Source of the DNA: Xanthostigma xanthostigma | Taxonomy: Eukaryota > Arthropoda > Insecta > Raphidioptera > Raphidiidae | Direction: 5' to 3' | Assembly (NCBI GenBank): GCA_963575645.1 | Contig: OY754469.1 | Coordinates: 47,512,753-47,576,752, forward strand | Length of the DNA stretch: 64,000 bases | Shown: one piece after another, positions 1 to 13,200 of the stretch | How the letters are laid out: each line of letters starts with the position of its first letter | Numbering within the stretch: the first letter of the stretch is position 1 | Made by a program: the position numbers and the translations under genes | The notes under the pieces: generated by a model | The model's input: only the letters and a program-made list of their open reading frames with translations | What the model was told of the DNA's origin: nothing | The model's database searches: none

Positions 1-599
1 TTCTGTTTACAATTTAAACTTTAAAAAAAGGTGATTTAAGTATTAAAATGTGTTGTGATAATTATTATAAATATGTAATAAATTGATTAGTTATCACACA
101 ATTGTGCGTGGCTTCTTTTTTATTGTAAAACGCGGCATTTTATTATCTTGTTCATACCTCAAACAGTCCGCAATATAATAAACACGGAAATATAATTGTA
201 AAACAAAATAAAAAATATATGTGAAATATCGATTTTTGCTAAACAGTTTTTAAATAATGTTTTGGAATATTTATTAAAATCAACTGGTGTTATCATGCTA
301 GAGTAAGTTTAGTTTATAAAAATAATTATCGCTGATTTCATAAAATTACTTAGTATGTTTTAATAGTTATTTCAAACTAAAAATTCGTTACTAACCGCCG
401 CGCTGGTGCGTCTTTTGCAAAGTAGATTTTTGGTCACTATATTTTGGGGTAGCCGTAATGTCAAAACTGAAATTTGAAGTATAATATAAACAAAAAAAGG
501 TACCTAATTGTTTAACGAATAAAAGAGAGGTTATTAATTCCAATAATTAATGGTTTAGAAAAGCTATGTCTTTAAAAGTTTTAAAAATACATAGCTATA
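1..599. other. AT-rich flank upstream of the gene
   Basis: No supportable ORF, RNA gene or clear repeat end. Probably intergenic or promoter-distal DNA. Confidence 0.5.
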
Positions 600-845
600 C
601 AGGACGGTGAACTGCCCACGTGTAAATAGGAATTTTACATGTAAAATAAAAAATATGCAATTTCCTGATTTCCCGATTTTTTGGGGCAAAAATGCATTAA
701 ATAAAAAATGATCACTGTTAAATTATCTACACTTTGTATTAAACGAATCTTTTCTCTAAAAAAATCAGTTGAGCAGGAAATTGTATATTTATGATTTGAC
801 ATATTTATAAATTCCTATTTACACCTGGACAGTTCACCAGACCAG
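600..845. repeat. MITE with 36-bp inverted termini
   Basis: Left end CAGGACGGTGAACTGCCCAC and right end (reverse complement) CTGGTCTGGTGAACTGTCCA. Both continue into the same GTGTAAATAGGAATTT with few mismatches. No coding capacity. Target duplication not clear. Confidence 0.6.
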
Positions 846-1180
846 ACAGAATAATAGCTACCCCTTCTCAGTTTTCCACACGAGTATTGCAAAAAAAACA
901 AAACAAATTGTGTACTTCGATAAGCGAGTACAAGGAAAAATTTATGTGGTAAATAATTAAAGTGTAACATTTTTTTTACATATATTTATAACAAAATCAT
1001 TCTTGTACTGCAGAGCGCACACTGATCTATAATCGTATGGATTGTGGTCAATCGACTAGTCTGCAAGGACACCGTGACAAGGCATGAGCATTGAGCACGA
1101 CCGTCTATCAATCGAAATAATGAAACAATTTTTTTTCAAAGTAGATAATAGCCGTATTTTGTTTTCAAACTTTTTGTAAA
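846..1180. promoter_or_regulatory. Presumed promoter/5' UTR region of the IRAG/KASH5-like gene
   Basis: The AT-rich 335 bp before ATG 1181. No convincing TATA box plus initiator or DPE can be named, so only position supports this. A moderately GC-rich patch at 1010-1110 could mark the transcription start. Confidence 0.25.
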
Positions 1181-1247
1181 ATGAATGCATTTAATAATAC
1201 TAACCAAGGCACCAGCGACAACAATATCACACAAAAAACTTTTTCAG
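1181..1247 (+). CDS. Exon 1 (residues 1-22), start codon exon
   Basis: ATG 1181 opens 22 codons of polar, Asn/Thr-rich sequence and ends at donor G|GTAAGT (1248). The upstream frame is closed by TAG at 1142-1144, so this is the first possible Met in this frame. The exon ends one base into a codon, and exon 2 completes it as GAT (Asp23). No recognisable domain. A non-coding 5' exon further upstream cannot be excluded. Confidence 0.7.
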
Positions 1248-4200
1248 GTAAGTGAAATACTAATAACAATATATTAACGCTAATTGATAACATCCAGTGG
1301 CGTAGCTACGTTTGAAAAGCCTTCGAACAAATAAGTCGTTTTTATTTATTTTTTAGCAAGGTCAGTAGATCACAGATGTTGCCTCGTTTCATTTGGCGGA
1401 TCGCTCAAATTTTCACCAACCTATGACTATGTCAAAAATGTCAGTTTGGAACTATACTTAAATCTCTTGCCTTGAAATTTCAATTTATTGAAAAAATTAA
1501 CAATATTCAGCTGTATTTTGGTTTCTTATAGATATTTGTTCAGCTACCATTAAACAGCCGTTTTCATGCACTTACTTAATTGACAAGTTTTTCTCGTATA
1601 TTTTCTTATGTAACCTTACGACAACTTTATATGAATTTATAGAGAAAAAAATAGAGAATTTGAAAATGTATAAAAAGTATTTATGTTACATATTTGAAAA
1701 AAAAGTATGTACAATTTCGGTTGAGTTTCAAGTACAAAAAAATATACCTATTCAGTTTCCGATAGTAAATTTCAAGTTGAATAAACTATCCAGACTTTTG
1801 TTTGTATCTAGTAGGGTATCCGAATTATTCATCAGTGAACACACTGTATTTCGTTTAAACATCTTTTACCGAGCGGGGTATCGTAGTGGTGAGAGCACTA
1901 GACTCGCATTCGGGATGTACCGGGTTCGAATCCCGACAGGGCTGATGTGGCTGGGACTTTTTCCTGCTGCCTCTCGTCGAGAAACGGTAATTTCTGTACC
2001 GGCCGTCTTGTTGAGGTTTTCCGTGGTTTCCCTCAATAATTTCAGATAAATATCGAGATGGTTCCTTATTCAAGGCCATGGCCGATTACTTATCTAACTC
2101 CTGTGCTCAAAATTTGCCTGTCTTTTCCTAATGTCATAAAATTCCTTCATTCGCTCAATGCTATTAATTAAGTGGAAGTTTAAAAGTTTAGAAAATAACG
2201 GGAAGTGTGATAGATGGAAGATAGTTATGGTGCGAGTGGCGTCTGTTATGACAAAGTCGAGAAACGGACGTTAAACGCATTATTATTATTTCGTTTAATC
2301 TGAAGCAGCTTGTTAACCTAGTACCTAACTACGCCACTGAAAACAACTAAGAATGAACAATATTTAGTAGATCACTTGTATTACAGATAATATGAACGAA
2401 CAAACAGCAGCTGTGGATATTTTTGATAACTGCGATTCCCAAAATACTGGGCTCGTCCATGTTTCAAAATTAATAGAATTCATACTCCCGTACACCGTAC
2501 AATTTCCGTAAGTATACTATAATATTCTTATTCTAGCTGTTCAATCCGACTTCGTGCTGGTACGAATCGCTATTTTCTCTCACTTCTCCCCCCTTTTTTG
2601 TCGTAGCGTAATAATATGTAGCCGGTGTTACTCATCAAGAAGTAGGCTTCTAACATATTTAGCCGATGCATATTAATCAACTCTCAAAAATAAAAATAAA
2701 GAATAGTTCTTCTTACTTCTTATTTCGGGAGCTATATGCTCACAATACACTAAACTAAACTAAAAGATGAGAGCATAGCTCCCGAAATGTACATCCACTA
2801 ATAACACTGTTGTGGCAAGAAGTAATTATTCTTTATTTTCATTTTTGTTCCAACCACAGTGCTCTTAATATTTTTAATCAACTTTTATTAATTAATAGCC
2901 ATTAGAATTGGCGGTGAAACGACATTTTAGGGGCAACTATAGGCCCACCAACACTTATTTTAGGAAGGCTTCTTATCGTGCTCGTGGCAATGGTTTCTAA
3001 TTGAGAACAGGCATATATGTACAGTTCCTCATCATTTTAATGATTTAGTGTAATCATTTGCGAAATTTGTTTGACTAGAAAACTATTGAAATTTTTTATC
3101 ACGAGCTCTTAATGCACAATAAGTACCTACTAATAATAATATTTCTCACCTAAAGCACATTTTCTAATGTAATTAATAAATTGTTTAACGCATGCTCTAA
3201 CCACAAACCGTGCGCTATAAATAAATAAATGTAATAATTATATAGGTTTGTTTTTAATATCAAATATAACAAATGAATATGTTTGCGTGCGTAACAAAAG
3301 AATTCTTTGTATGTAGGTAAATGCGATCTCGAAAATTATTATTAGAAATAGCGTTGCGGGGTTTAATTTATTAATTCTTTTCTTAATTTTTAGAGATGAA
3401 CTGGAAACATTGAAAAAATATCTCGATCCTCAACAGAAGGATCCAGAAATCGATAAACAGTTTTTTTGTAACGCAATATCCAATTGGACTTCAGTTATTT
3501 CTGGAGGGCTAAATTATCCCGAAATTCAAATGGAATTCGAAGCACCAGATGTACCAGAAACTGTAACAAGTGAGTAACAAAGAAGTAAAGAATATAGGAG
3601 GAAGTTGTTTTTAGTAATTCAACTTTTAGAAATTCCGTTGTGGTTTTTGAATATAAATTATTATTATTTTGTTAGACCTTCAAGAACAAATTGAGGTTTT
3701 ACAACGCACAAATAATAAATTATTTCACGATTTGAACTCTGCGAAGACGGATTTGTTTGCTACTGAAGATCGTTTCCAAACAGAAATCCAAAATCTTAAG
3801 GAAGAATTACATGTAAATAAAATAATTAATATGAACTTCGCAACATTGCGCACTGAAGTACTGGAGTTACGTGAGTTTAAGAATTCTGCAAGCGACCAAA
3901 TAGAACTATTAAAGAAAGAAGTTGTTGAGTTAGAAAATGAAAATAAAAAAAACTGGTCGCAGGTAATTAAATTTAAGTTCAATACAAATTAATATTTTTT
4001 CAACATTTTTTCTTTTATAATTTAATTATTACCAATAAAGTAAATATATTATTTTGCAGAAGCAGAAATTGGAAGACGAATTCGAAAATAATCGAACGAA
4101 GGAAAAAGAACAGCATAAATTGTTGACAGACGCTCAAGAAGAAATACATTTGTTAAAAGTAGAAATCCTTGAATTATATAATAAACTTATCCAGTATGAA

Positions 4201-7200
4201 CAAACTATTGAAATAAAGTCAAAAACCATTGAGGTATAAACGTTTTTAAATCATCAATCTATAACCGTGTACCAAATTTCATCTTAATAGGTATATAAAT
4301 GAGAGTATGATAACTGACAAGTTAAGGAATGGTCCTAGTTTCTACGGAGCCTTAAAAGGATAGCGATAATTGACATTGAAATAGTTGCATCTCTGTATAA
4401 TGTCTTTTACTATTTCTAGACTCTAACAAATGAAACCCAGTCCCTCAGAACGCAATTAGAAGAAATACAGATATGCCAAAAGGAGGCATACGTGAAAAGA
4501 AAAAAGTCGCATTGGAAAAGTTCAGTCCAGCAAATCATTTCAAATATAAATCAAGGAAAAGCATCACAACCCTTGAAATACAATTCCTCAAATTTGAACA
4601 CTGACAATTACGTGCGTGTCAAAGATAGAATAAAGAAATTCGAAGTTAATTCAAGAAATGAAACGTTTGATAAAAATTGTGTTATTAATGATAATGTCTC
4701 GTCAGAAGACGACTACACGAGTGATAATGTTTTTTATAAGAATGACGAAGTCAAAGAAAGTTCCTTAATGGAAGAGCTCATACAAGCTGTAAGTTACATA
4801 TCAACAATTTTTATTACTGCTTACCGAACAAATCGGGTGCTTAGGTGTCCAAACATTAAGGGCGCTGCACACGAGCCTAGAAACGCTGCTAGAAACACTG
4901 TCCGGACTTCTGCTGGCCGGTAGGCTGGGTACGAAGCTGGAAATGACGTCACTGCGAGCTCGCCTGCTAACTCACGAGATAGGTTTTAAAATTAGAACAG
5001 GGGCTATTTTTCTTGCTAGATTCGCTGCTAGGTATGATCAAGAACCAATTAGGTAAGCAGTATCTTGTGACGTGGGCGACTTGAACAAACGCCCACAAAC
5101 CAATTCTATGCCATATTGTGTGTTCTGTTCAGAGACCATAAAGATGAACTCTTTCTATCACTGCGCGAATCTATCTGCAGAGCAAGCTTGTAAAGACGTC
5201 TCGTGTGAAGCGAGCACATAATAGTAGTTAAGAAAATCAGCGCTAGAAAATTAGTCGGGAAATCTAGCAAGGAACACAGCGGCAAATCCAGCCCGTGTGC
5301 AGCGAACTTTAGTTTCAAAATAATGAAGTTTTGCGGGACTCTACCCCGCGATAATATGATTCAGCGCCGGATCTAACTTTTTGGTGTCCTAAGGGCCAAA
5401 AGGGCCATGGTCCGGGCGGAAAGCTGCGAGGGGAGGCCCACATCAACACACTGCTTAACCTTACAGGCCCAGGGCGCTAAATTTGAAAATACGCCACTGA
5501 CAATATTATATACTATTTGTATAGGTACATTATTTACATAAATAATATAATTTCTTTTTTTAGCAAGCTTTCAAAACTGATCAGCCGAATGTACAGTTTA
5601 GTTCTCAAAGTGAAAATACGACAGAATTCATGAACATAAATACTAATTTTATTAATAATGTGGACAATAAAGAAAAAATTGAAATAGTTCATGAAGAATT
5701 GCAATGGGATTCTTTGCACGTTACTGAAAATGACGAGTTTAAAAATGAAACAAACAATTTGAAAATTCGAATTCATAATCTTAGATTACAATTAAGTAGG
5801 TATGATATCTATTTTATTTATCTACTGGCGGTCCCGCCCGGTTTCACACGGGTGCAAAATAACGAATGGGGGAGAGTGACTTGAGTACGCACATTCATCT
5901 TAGTTTACCGAGATGAATGTTGTATCCAAATTTCATAATGATCATTTAAAAGTTTTTGTTGGACGGTCAAATTTTGAGTTACATTTTTCATTGATGCTCC
6001 GCTTTTATTGGTACATAGCGTGATATTATATAGCCTATAGCCTTCCTCGATAAATGGACTATCCAATATTTTTTTTTTTCAATTCGAACCAGTAGTTCCT
6101 GAAATTAGCGCGTTCAACCAAACAAACAAACAAAATCTTCAGCTTTATTTATTAGTATAGATGGTACAAAAAATATAAACAGACAAAAGTGATGAAAACT
6201 GAAAATTCGCTCTAGAAATCTTTAAAACTGTTCAATTACAGGCTAAGTTACGATTTGAAGTGAAGTTTCATACACAAATGAACTTCCAATAATATTAAAA
6301 TCTGATGTCTTCAGTATAAAGTAGTGTTGATCCAATAGAATGTTGAGATGAAGAAAGGTTTTGGTTGAGGATCATAAAATAAGCTTTACCAATGTTTCGC
6401 TTGTGGCCAACGTTTCGAAAAATTTATTTGCCTATTTGAACAATATTTATTTACCGTGTTGATTAAAAATTTTGAGTCGCAACAAATTTTATCAAATAAT
6501 TCTTGTCCCCAAATGCCAATATTGCTACTAGATCCCATATTCTTAACATTATATTATTTTTTATTTTCTTCATTTCAGTGTAACAATGGCCGCATTAACA
6601 AAACTAGGCAACTGCATGGGATATCTGGATATTTTCATGAAATCGTATCAAAATATGGGTTTTATAAAGAATGAAATTAGTTCAAATGTTGACGAAGAAC
6701 TTGAGAAATGTGTGCAGCAAATCGAAGCCTGCGAAAAGTTATTCAACCTTCTGGTAAGCAGCATGAAACTACCGGGCTGTTCAAATTATTACTAGAAAAT
6801 CGGCCTAGTTTATATGAGAGGCGTTCAACGCGCGTTAGCCCAACGCGCGTTTACAGTTTCTATACAATTGTATATAACTGTTTACATGATAACGCGCGTT
6901 GGTGGCGCGTTGAACGCGCGTTATCATATAAACAGTCCTATACAATTGTATAGAAACTGTAAACGCGCGTTCAACGCGCGTTGGCCCAACGCGCGTTTAC
7001 AGTTTCTATACAATTGTATAGGACTGTTTATATGATAACGCGCGTTCAACGCGCCACCAACGCGCGTTATCATATAAACAGTCCTATACAATTGTATAGA
7101 AACTGTAAACGCGCGTTGGGCTAACGCGCGTTGAACGCCTCTCATATAAACTAGGCCTAAAGCTCTGTGCACACATACTACTCTTACGCAAGGGCGTAGA

Positions 7201-10200
7201 TATTTTTTTTCTGGGGGGCGGGGTAAAGGAGAAAAAAATAAATATTTTTTAAGTTTGATTAATATCACACAAGAATACTCACGAAGGAAGATGTCAAGCA
7301 AATATTAACTCTCAAATTACAGTATTTCTAAATTTTATTTTTTAGCCATGGTATTCGTGTTTTTTTCCAATTTTATTTTTTTATTATTATGATCCTGGGT
7401 GGAGTAATTACCCCCTTTACCACCCATATCTACGCCCCTGCCCTTACGCCTATAAAAATAATTATTATTCGGAACCCAAAGGAATGGTGAGACCTCTGAT
7501 GAGAAATGCGCCGAACTGTCCTAAGGGGGGTTTTTGACAGGTAAACATTGATTTAGAAAAGCATGATGGAGGTTCCATCATGCTTTTCTAAATCAATGTT
7601 TACCTTATGCCTCCATAGTTTACTCCATAATTTACTTAGGACAGTTCGGCGCATTTCTCACCAGAGATCTCATCATTTGTTTGGGTTCCGAAAAGGTATG
7701 ATTACATTTCTAAACTTCTTGTCACTCCCGCTTTTTTGACAAAACCTTGTACAATCCACCAACATTATACACTCACTGAAAATTTACATGGTATCAATAA
7801 TAATCAACTATATATAAACAATTTTTTGCAACAAAGAGTACATCCGCTTTTTAACGAATATAATACGTAGAATTTTTTAATTGATTCGAGTTTTTTTTGC
7901 TTGATATTTCAAGACTATTTAAATACAGCATTTCTTAAAAAATAAAAATACAATATTTCCCTGGAATAATACATGCGCTTTGGTAAAATTTTACAAAATC
8001 GGCGTGTTATGATTTCTGGTAGTGAATGTTGTTGTATTTATAGGATATAACTTTGCTCATTTATTAAACGCTTTATATTAGTTTGGGTTGTAACTATGTA
8101 TGTATGTACTAACGGAATCTTTGAGCATAATTTTCACCAATTTCCCGAAGTCTGATTAATTTGAAACTTTGCATACGTATCAAGGACCGATGACAATGCA
8201 ATAATTTGATAACAGTTTCCCATTATCCTTATTAGGACCCCCAGGATTAATTAGTTTGGGTTGTAACTATGTATGTATGTCCGTAACGGAATCTTTGAGC
8301 ATAATTTTCACCAATTTCCCGAAGTCTGATTAATTTGAAACTTTGCATACGTATCAAGGACCGATGACAATGCAATAATTTGATAACAGTTTCCCATTAT
8401 CCTTATTAGGACCCCCAGGATTAATAATTAAACGCTTTATATTAGTTTTTAATCCTGGGGGTCCTAATAAGGATAATGGGAAACTGTTATCAAATTATTG
8501 CATTGTCATCGGTCCTTGATACGTATGCAAAGTTTCAAATTAATCAGACTTCGGGAAATTGGTGAAAATTATGCTCAAAGATTCCGTTACGGACATACAT
8601 ACATAGTTATAATTAATAATAATAACTATGTATGTATGTCCGTAACGGAATCTTTGAGCATAATTTTCACCAATTTCCCGAAGTCTGATTAATTTGAAAC
8701 TTTGCATACGTATCAAGGACCGATGACAATGCAATAATTTGATAACAGTTTCCCATTATCCTTATTAGGACCCCCAGGACATTAATTCTGACCGATAAAA
8801 AATGTTGCAAAAAAATTTTAGTAAACATGAGTTTATTTAATAAATTACAAAACTTTAAAAAATAACAAATTTGAATAATTAAAAAAAAAAAAAATTAAAG
8901 CATTCCAATTAAAATACGAATATAATTCTATATTAAACGCTTTATATTAGTTTGGGTTGTAACTAACTATGTATGTATGTAACTAACTATGTATGTATGT
9001 CCGTAACGGAATCTTTGAGCATAATTTTCACCAATTTCCCGAAGTCTGATTAATTTGAAACTTTGCATACGTATCATAGTCCAAGAACGATCTTCGTGAA
9101 ATACCTAAAATCTCAAACGGCTAAAAATTTCAGTGATCGTTCTTGGGGTTACAAGAAACTATTTTGACTATGAAAAAGTGTGCTCCGATTTGCAGTTAGG
9201 GTAGAAACCGCCCCTTAAAATTTTGTTTTCTAATTATCTCACAAACTATGAGATATATGAAAAAATGTTTCAATAAAAAGTTGTAGATTTTTATATTTGC
9301 TACGAAAAAGTGCTCCTCCCTCTTACCCCTATCTGCAATAGTTTACCCATAAATCGCCCCTAAAGGTAAAAAAATTGAAAATTCGTATTTTTCTCGGCTG
9401 ATTCGGGTTTTTTGTGACATTTTGAGAAGAAATTATTCTTGGTATTTTCTTCGAAAAATTATTATTTTAGAAATTACAGAAAAACGGATATTACCCCCTT
9501 TGCACAATAGTGTAATCTAATTGTCGTGAATTATTATAAAGAAATCGTATCCATGATTTTAAAATGTAAAACAAACTTAAAATAAACGTTACCATAACTA
9601 TAATTCAAAATCAAACTTGAGAATTCAAACAATTTGATTTATATTTTTACATTTATTTTAGAAATCTATTTGTACCGTTGTTTACGTGGCGTGTTTTTAT
9701 GATTTTTTAAACAAAATTGTTGACATGGCCTGATAACTTTTAATATGAGAATAATAATTTTATATTTTTTCAAAAAGATTGCAAATGAAATTGCATAACA
9801 TCCGAATTTTAATATTGATTTTCATAATTATTATTGTTTTTAATTTTCTGTATGTACCTACTTAAAAAAGTCTAAATCGATAGACGAAACGTCTTATATT
9901 AAATAAATCTAATATTTTTGACCACAGTACTGATAATTATTTTCCTGTTATTATCAAAAATTTAAAAAAAAATGTTTTTCTACCAGTTATAATTAAATGA
10001 AATACGATTTTTATGAGATATATGAAAAAAGGTTTCGACAAAAAATTGTAGATTTTTATATTTGCTTTAAGAAAGTACTCCACCCTCTTACCCCTATCTA
10101 CAATAGTTTACCCGTAAACCGCCCCTAAATGTGAAAAAAATGGAAATCATTTGTTTTTTCGGCAGATTCGGGTTTTTTGTGACATTTTAAGAAGAAAATA

Positions 10201-13200
10201 GTCCGCGTTTTCTTCGAAAAATGGATATTATAGAAATTACAAAAATACGGTATCTACCCCTTTTGCACGATACTGGAGTCTAATTGTCGTGAATTATTGA
10301 CAAGAATTCGTATCCATGATTTTAAAATGTGGAATAGACTTAATAAATCTGAGAGTTCAAAAAATTTTAATTATATTTGGTTTTTCACATTATTTTTAGA
10401 AATTTATTTATACCGTTGCTTACGTAGCGTGTTTCTATGGTTTTTTAAACAAAATTATTGAAATGGCCTATGAAGTCACAGAAATGCCGCGCAAAAGAGA
10501 CACGTTTCAATAATAATCAAAACATCTTGCCCAAAAAGAATATTTTTTTTTTTAATTCAATAAGAATATTTTATTGAATGATTTCATGTGTTTGATAATT
10601 TTTAATATGATAATTATTGATTTTAAAATTATTTTCAAAAATTGTGCATATAATAGGTTCCTATATTATGTTATGAAATTGTGCTAACATTCGAATTTTT
10701 ATTTTGTTACCATGTTTTTTGTCTTATGTTAATTGCTACGGTTAGTAATTAATGTTGATTTTCAAACCTACTTGAAAAAGTCTAAATCTATAGCCGTCTA
10801 TAGATTTAGAGTTTTTCAAGTAGGTTTGAAAATCAAAGTCAATATTTTTGTCCAAACGTTAGCAATAAAAGAAAAGAATTATACCTATGTGTCCGCATTC
10901 CCGTTATTCATAATTATTGAAAATAATAATAATTATGTTGCGACATAATAATAATTATTTAGGATTCTTCTCTTGAAAAAAATAAGAATATTTTTATGAT
11001 CTTGTGACATAAAAATATTATTTAAGGGCATAATTTTATTATTTTTCGTCAGGATATTTTAAGTTAAAAAAATATTTTCAAAAAAAATTCTGAAATTGAA
11101 ACGGGGTGCCATATCGCCTAACTTATATTAATTGCTATGGTTAGTAATTAATGTTGATTTTAATAATTATTGTTTTTAATTTTGACAGCTGACGATGATA
11201 TAGTGGGACAAGCTCCGACAATCATGCTATCTCTCTCACTACAGTATCGTGCAAAGGGGTGTCGTTTTTTTGTAATTTCTATAATGTTAATTTTTCGAAG
11301 AAAACGCAAAGACTATTTTCTTCGTAAAATCTCACAAAAAACCCGAATCTGCCGAAAAAACAAATGATTTCCATTTTTTTCACATTTAGGGGCGGTTTAC
11401 GGGTAAACTATTGTAGATAGGGGTAAGAGGGTGGAGTACTTTTTTATAGCAAATATAAAAATCTACAATTTTTTGTCGAAACATTTTTTCATATATCTCA
11501 TAGTTTGTGAGATAATTAGAAAACAAAATTTAAAGGGGCGGTTTCTACCCTAACTGCAAATCGGAGCACACTTTTTCATAGTCAGAATAGTTTCTTGTAA
11601 CCCCAAGAACGATCACTGAAATTTTTAGCCGTTTGAGATTTTATGTATTTCACGAAGATCGTTCTTGGACTATCAAGGACCGATGACAATGCAATAATTT
11701 GATAACAGTTTCCCATTATCCTTATTAGGACCCCCAGGATTAATAAATTCTTTTATAGATCCTCAAACTAAAAAGTGAAAAATAAAATATAGTTTAAAAA
11801 AAACTAAAAAACACGCTTTATATCGGACTAAAAAGTAAAAATAATTGTTTTAAAATAAGCTTAAAAAGCGTTGGGCGCTCGATGTACGAAAATGTGGAAC
11901 AAAGCGCCCCACGCTTTTTAAGCTTATTTTAAAACAATTATTTTTACTTTTTAGTCCGATATAAAGCGTGTTTTTTAGTTTTTTTTAAACTATATTTTTT
12001 ATATTATTCTTAAACCATTTACTACAAAAAAACAACTGTATTTTACACTACACACTGCAGAACTAAAACTGGTATAATTGTAAAAAAAAACTATCCTACG
12101 ACCTAGCAAGAAAAATAGCCTGTTCTAATTTTAACATCCATCTTGTGAGCTTGCAGCCCGCAATGACGTCATTTCCAGCTTCGTACCCAGCAGAACTCCA
12201 AGCAGTGTTTCTAGCCTCGTGTGCAGCGGCCTTAACTTAACCTTAAAATATGCTCTCTAGTAGATACTATAATGCATTTCGACTAAAATTTTACAAAGTT
12301 TTAAGAATATTTCTAAAATAATCGGTACTTGCTTTTTGTATAACAACGTTCAGTTCGTCAGACTTGATGCTTTATAATATATCACTATGATTATCGCTAC
12401 AGCAATAATATTTATACTAGCAAGGCCAACCGGAAGAAAGTTTCGTGTTTAATCTGAATACTGTGTTTTTTAAGATATTATTTCATACATTATTATGAAA
12501 ATAATGAGTAGATATTAAATATAATTGTACGGAACGTATGAACGTATCGTCTTATTTTGTGTGGAATTCAAATGTCCGTATTATGTTGACAGACAAATTA
12601 AAATAATGACAAATATTATACTGAAACTTGATCTGGAGATTATATTTTTTTTAGAATATATAAACCATAATATACTTTTATTATATACCGAACATAGGAA
12701 TAAAATCGCAATCGAACCATTATTGTGCAAACATATACTTCTGTCTTTTTTAAGTGGTAAGAGCTCGTTGGTTCTGATTGGCTAACGCCATAGTTAAAGA
12801 CATAAAACTTTTGATAAAGAGAGATATACTCCATGCTAATATACAGGGTGTCCCATTAAGAATGGGACATAGAACAACCGCAGATTCTCCAATTCAAAAT
12901 AAAACGATTAAGCGAAATATGCTTAGATAAAATGTTACTCGCTCTACCAGTGGCGTACGGCAGGAGTAAGTAATACTTGTACCCCTTCTAAATGTTACGC
13001 CGCTGTATAAATTTTAATTTTGACTATAATTTTAATTTTTTTGATATTTTCTAAGTCAATAATGTATACTTGTTAGTTTGTTGTAAAGTCATTGGTTTTC
13101 GAGATATTCGCAGTTAAAGATAGATAGACATGTACCTACTTTTTATTTGTATTACTATTAATAATATTCATTTTTACAATTTTGTCTTAAAAAAACTGCG

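Larger units (their letters stand above)
8933..11745 (+). repeat. Repeat family R1, copy E, split by a 2.6-kb insertion
   Basis: The left part 8933-9076 and right part 11673-11745 join seamlessly to give the same unit as copies A, B and D once the insertion 9077-11672 is removed. TCA is the 3-bp sequence duplicated at the break. Confidence 0.85.

Noticed and set aside
1868-1945. Possible functional tRNA-Ala(CGC)
   Set aside because: Followed by a SINE body and bounded by a 12-bp target duplication, with a sister copy at 30895; a SINE head, not a tRNA gene.
1660-2079. ORFs on both strands (129 and 74 residues)
   Set aside because: They lie across the SINE and intron 1; the protein sequence is translated tRNA-like and SINE-body DNA.
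5564-5795. Exon 7 ending at the stronger-looking donor GTAGGT (5796)
   Set aside because: It leaves one base and shifts exon 8 into a frame with an early stop; the donor at 5800 keeps the frame.
6708-7301. Several ORFs of 73-125 residues on both strands
   Set aside because: They mirror each other because the region is a 356-bp palindrome plus a MITE.
8498-8734. Two nearly identical 64-residue ORFs on opposite strands
   Set aside because: Produced by the inverted R1 repeat copies C and D.
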